Origin: an uncultured Erythrobacter sp.
GTDB lineage: Bacteria > Pseudomonadota > Alphaproteobacteria > Sphingomonadales > Sphingomonadaceae
NCBI GenBank assembly: GCA_947501005.1
Contig: CANMTU010000001.1
Location: forward strand, 2,907,201-2,971,200
Length of the DNA: 64,000 bases
Direction: 5' to 3'
Below the pieces are notes generated by a model. It searched no databases. It saw only the letters and a list, made by a program, of their open reading frames with translations, and was not told the origin of the DNA. The position numbers and the translations under genes were made by a program. Shown here piece by piece: positions 63,854 to 64,000 of this stretch (position 1 is the first letter of the stretch; every line of letters starts with the position of its first letter).

Positions 63854-64000
63854 TTAGGTGCCCATCAGTTTCATGTCGGGTGGATGCGAGAATCCCAGAG
63901 TTCTGCGGATTTTCGCTAATGGCGCACCCGACAGGAGCGGGCCATGGTCCTCGATCATCTCGACCAACATCTTCCCTGCCTGCGATGATCGGAGATGATG
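63854..64000 (-). CDS. 3' end of an unidentified gene running off the window
   Basis: The minus strand is open from the window edge to a TAA at 63854-63856, reading AGKMLVEMIEDHGPLLSG, then AKIRRTLGFSHPPDMKLMGT. Codon usage looks coding, and the MIEDHGPLLSG style reminds me of small DNA-binding proteins on sphingomonad mobile elements, unverified. The last nine codons lie in the right inverted repeat, so the natural C terminus may have been replaced. Confidence 0.5.
   Translation of the reverse strand, partial: HHLRSSQAGKMLVEMIEDHGPLLSGAPLAKIRRTLGFSHPPDMKLMGT
63858..63882 (-). repeat. Right copy of the 25-bp inverted repeat
   Basis: Inverted match to 53044-53068 (24/25), overlapping the 3' end of the partial gene that leaves the window. 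Confidence 0.8.

Noticed and set aside
63920-63940. tRNA 3' end near the right island edge (GCGCACCCGACAGGAG)
   Set aside because: Looks like a reversed T-arm at first glance, but no acceptor or anticodon stem can be formed and the region reads as coding on the minus strand.

Overview
The window is GC-rich alphaproteobacterial DNA (roughly 65% G+C over most of its length). The ileS-lspA-DUF3035 order, the petABC operon, the SRPBCC/Zn-ADH/SDR stress-type trio and two large TonB-dependent receptors fit Sphingomonadales, most likely an Erythrobacteraceae member. That placement is from memory of gene order and protein style, not from a search.

Layout. (1) 0-9.3 kb: a CorC/HlyC-type membrane protein, then a tightly packed minus-strand run gpmA-purE-purK-folA-ribF-ileS-lspA-DUF3035, mostly joined by 4-base ATGA overlaps. 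ileS carries an in-frame palindromic repeat and a low-GC patch. (2) 9.4-30.2 kb: housekeeping genes (tRNA-Thr, acyl-CoA dehydrogenase, PH-domain membrane pair, threonine aldolase, DMT transporter, pepN, pgeF, petABC, apt, a Na+/H+ antiporter with an OmpA-type lipoprotein, tRNA-Gly, flavin reductase, and the SRPBCC/Zn-ADH/SDR operon). (3) 30.3-33.5 kb: a secreted serralysin-type metalloprotease with an upstream lipoprotein. (4) 33.8-52.2 kb: an accessory cluster flanked by two TonB-dependent receptors. It holds a TetR regulator, a small cytochrome c, a DUF1592-type c-heme protein, a DUF1552 Tat protein, a periplasmic VOC protein, a PQQ alcohol dehydrogenase with a cytochrome c tail, and two duplicated families of unknown secreted proteins (A1/A2 and P1/P2). 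It looks like an uptake-plus-periplasmic-oxidation system for an unidentified substrate. (5) 52.8-64 kb: a lower-GC island bracketed by a 25-bp inverted repeat (24/25 identical) about 10.8 kb apart. It carries a novel gene fused in operon to a split, motif-degenerate protein-primed-type family B DNA polymerase, an alpha/beta hydrolase, a three-gene ParB-like/HEPN/RES operon, and a TPR-CHAT protease. This resembles a defence or mobile-element island and is the most novel part of the window.

The two strongest candidates for undescribed systems are the ParB-HEPN-RES operon (with CHAT opposite it) and the PolB-like pair with its unknown partner. The DUF1592/DUF1552/P1/P2/PQQ cluster is the best metabolic candidate.
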